Shown here piece by piece: positions 13,476-13,949 of a DNA stretch of 13,949 bases. Positions within the stretch are counted from its first letter, which is position 1, and every line of letters begins with the position of its first letter. The DNA comes from Chloroflexota bacterium (GTDB lineage Bacteria; Chloroflexota; UBA6077; CF-72). The stretch spans positions 1 to 13,949 of the forward strand of contig JAFAPL010000073.1 in the NCBI GenBank assembly GCA_019247135.1. Direction: 5' to 3'. The translations under genes were made by a program, and so were the position numbers. Under the pieces are notes generated by a model, which was given only the letters and a program-made list of their open reading frames with translations, did no database searches and had not been told where the DNA came from.

Positions 13476-13949
13476 ATGTTGATGCCCAGTCAATTGGAGG
13501 AAGGCGTCGACACGTACGGCCGACTGGACTGTGCGCACAACAATGCTGGTGTCAGCGGCGCCGGCTTCGCGCCGCACGAGTATCCAGACGAGGTGTGGGC
13601 TCGTGTCATTGCGATCAATCTGACGGGTGTGTGGCTGTGCCTCAAGTACGAGCTCGGACACATGCTGCGCCAGGGTGGGGGCGCGATCGTGAACACTGCG
13701 TCGGCTGCCGGACTTGTCGGTTTGCCGAATAGCATCGGCTATACCGCCAGCAAGCACGGTGTGGTGGGACTGACCAGAAGTGCGGCCTTAGCGTATGCGC
13801 AGAACAACATCCGAGTGAATGCAGTCTGTCCGGGCTATGTGGATACGCCGATGTTGGCGACGGCCGCCCGACCGGAATACATCGCCGCGGCAGTCGCAAA
13901 TCAGCCGGTAGGTCGACTTGGCAGTCCGCGGGAGGTTGCCGCGCTTGTG
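13476..13949 (+). pseudogene. SDR-family oxidoreductase lacking its N-terminal cofactor-binding half (partial at right edge)
   Basis: The open frame starts with ATG at 13476, preceded five bases earlier by AAAGGAG, and runs beyond the window (158 codons so far). It contains YGRLDCAHNNAG (14-25), the structural Asn49 in INLTGVW, catalytic Ser76 (VNTASAAG), Tyr89 and Lys93 (GYTASKHG) and PGYVDTPM (119-126), all of a classical short-chain dehydrogenase (PF13561). About 65 residues expected before NNAG, with the TGxxxGIG dinucleotide-binding motif, are missing. In the neighbouring frame DVDAQSI (about 13475-13495) resembles the DVTDAxSV turn that normally precedes this point, so a deletion plus frameshift is possible. 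Without the Rossmann N-terminus it should not bind NAD(P). The strong RBS makes expression of a truncated product conceivable. Confidence 0.75.

Noticed and set aside
1..13949. CRISPR array, tRNA/rRNA gene, insertion sequence or defence island
   Set aside because: No regularly spaced repeat, cloverleaf-like sequence, transposase motif or defence-type nuclease was found on either strand by eye.

Overview
The window is high-GC DNA, densely packed with short genes. Several genes start with GTG or TTG, and most starts have no clear Shine-Dalgarno sequence. There are no tRNA or rRNA genes, CRISPR arrays or insertion sequences. The families present (membrane-stress/holin-like pair, two PPOX-class flavoproteins, DUF1003, TMEM175, YkgJ cysteine cluster, GT87-like mannosyltransferase, DUF5808-like protein, LuxR-type regulator with HTH of the SENTVQDHLK type) are common in soil Chloroflexota and Actinomycetota. 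A Chloroflexota-like chromosome is my best guess by family content; it is an inference, not a demonstrated assignment.

Layout. Bases 1-958 (minus): a small two-gene operon, a coiled-coil/alanine-glutamine-rich single-TM protein followed by a phage-holin-III-like membrane protein that runs off the left edge. 1161-1952 (minus): a LuxR-type regulator interrupted by an in-frame TAA. 2035-2346 (plus): an ABM/cyclase-like small protein. 2435-2971 (minus): a PPOX-family flavoprotein, divergent from a cupin (3115-3621) and a DUF1003 membrane protein (3673-4239). 4285-4452 and 4600-4839 (plus): two small hypothetical proteins. 5031-5523 (minus): a secreted cupredoxin broken by a 4-bp duplication. 5667-6338 (minus): an APH(6)-type aminoglycoside kinase with an internal deletion and a second frameshift. 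6336-6476 (plus): a frameshifted fragment of an extracellular IHGCY-type module. 6579-8829 (minus): an operon-like set of a type I phosphodiesterase/alkaline phosphatase, a TMEM175-like K+ channel and a tiny Cys/His protein. 8995-13069 (plus): four tandem genes, YkgJ cysteine-cluster protein, GT87-like membrane glycosyltransferase, second PPOX protein and amidase. 13078-13377 (minus): a DUF5808-like protein. 13476-13949 (plus): an SDR oxidoreductase that lacks its cofactor-binding N-terminus and runs off the right edge.

How it works together. I see no dedicated defence, secretion or biosynthetic system. Most neighbours look like independent housekeeping, stress or detoxification genes. The most striking property is decay: five of the roughly nineteen genes are broken in different ways (nonsense codon, tandem duplication, internal deletion plus frameshift, single-base frameshift, 5' truncation), while the genes between them look intact. 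Either this is a real hot spot of gene loss or the assembly carries errors; read mapping would tell these apart. A second theme is that many plus-strand genes have a TAnnnT -10-like box a few bases before the start codon and no Shine-Dalgarno, which suggests leaderless mRNAs.
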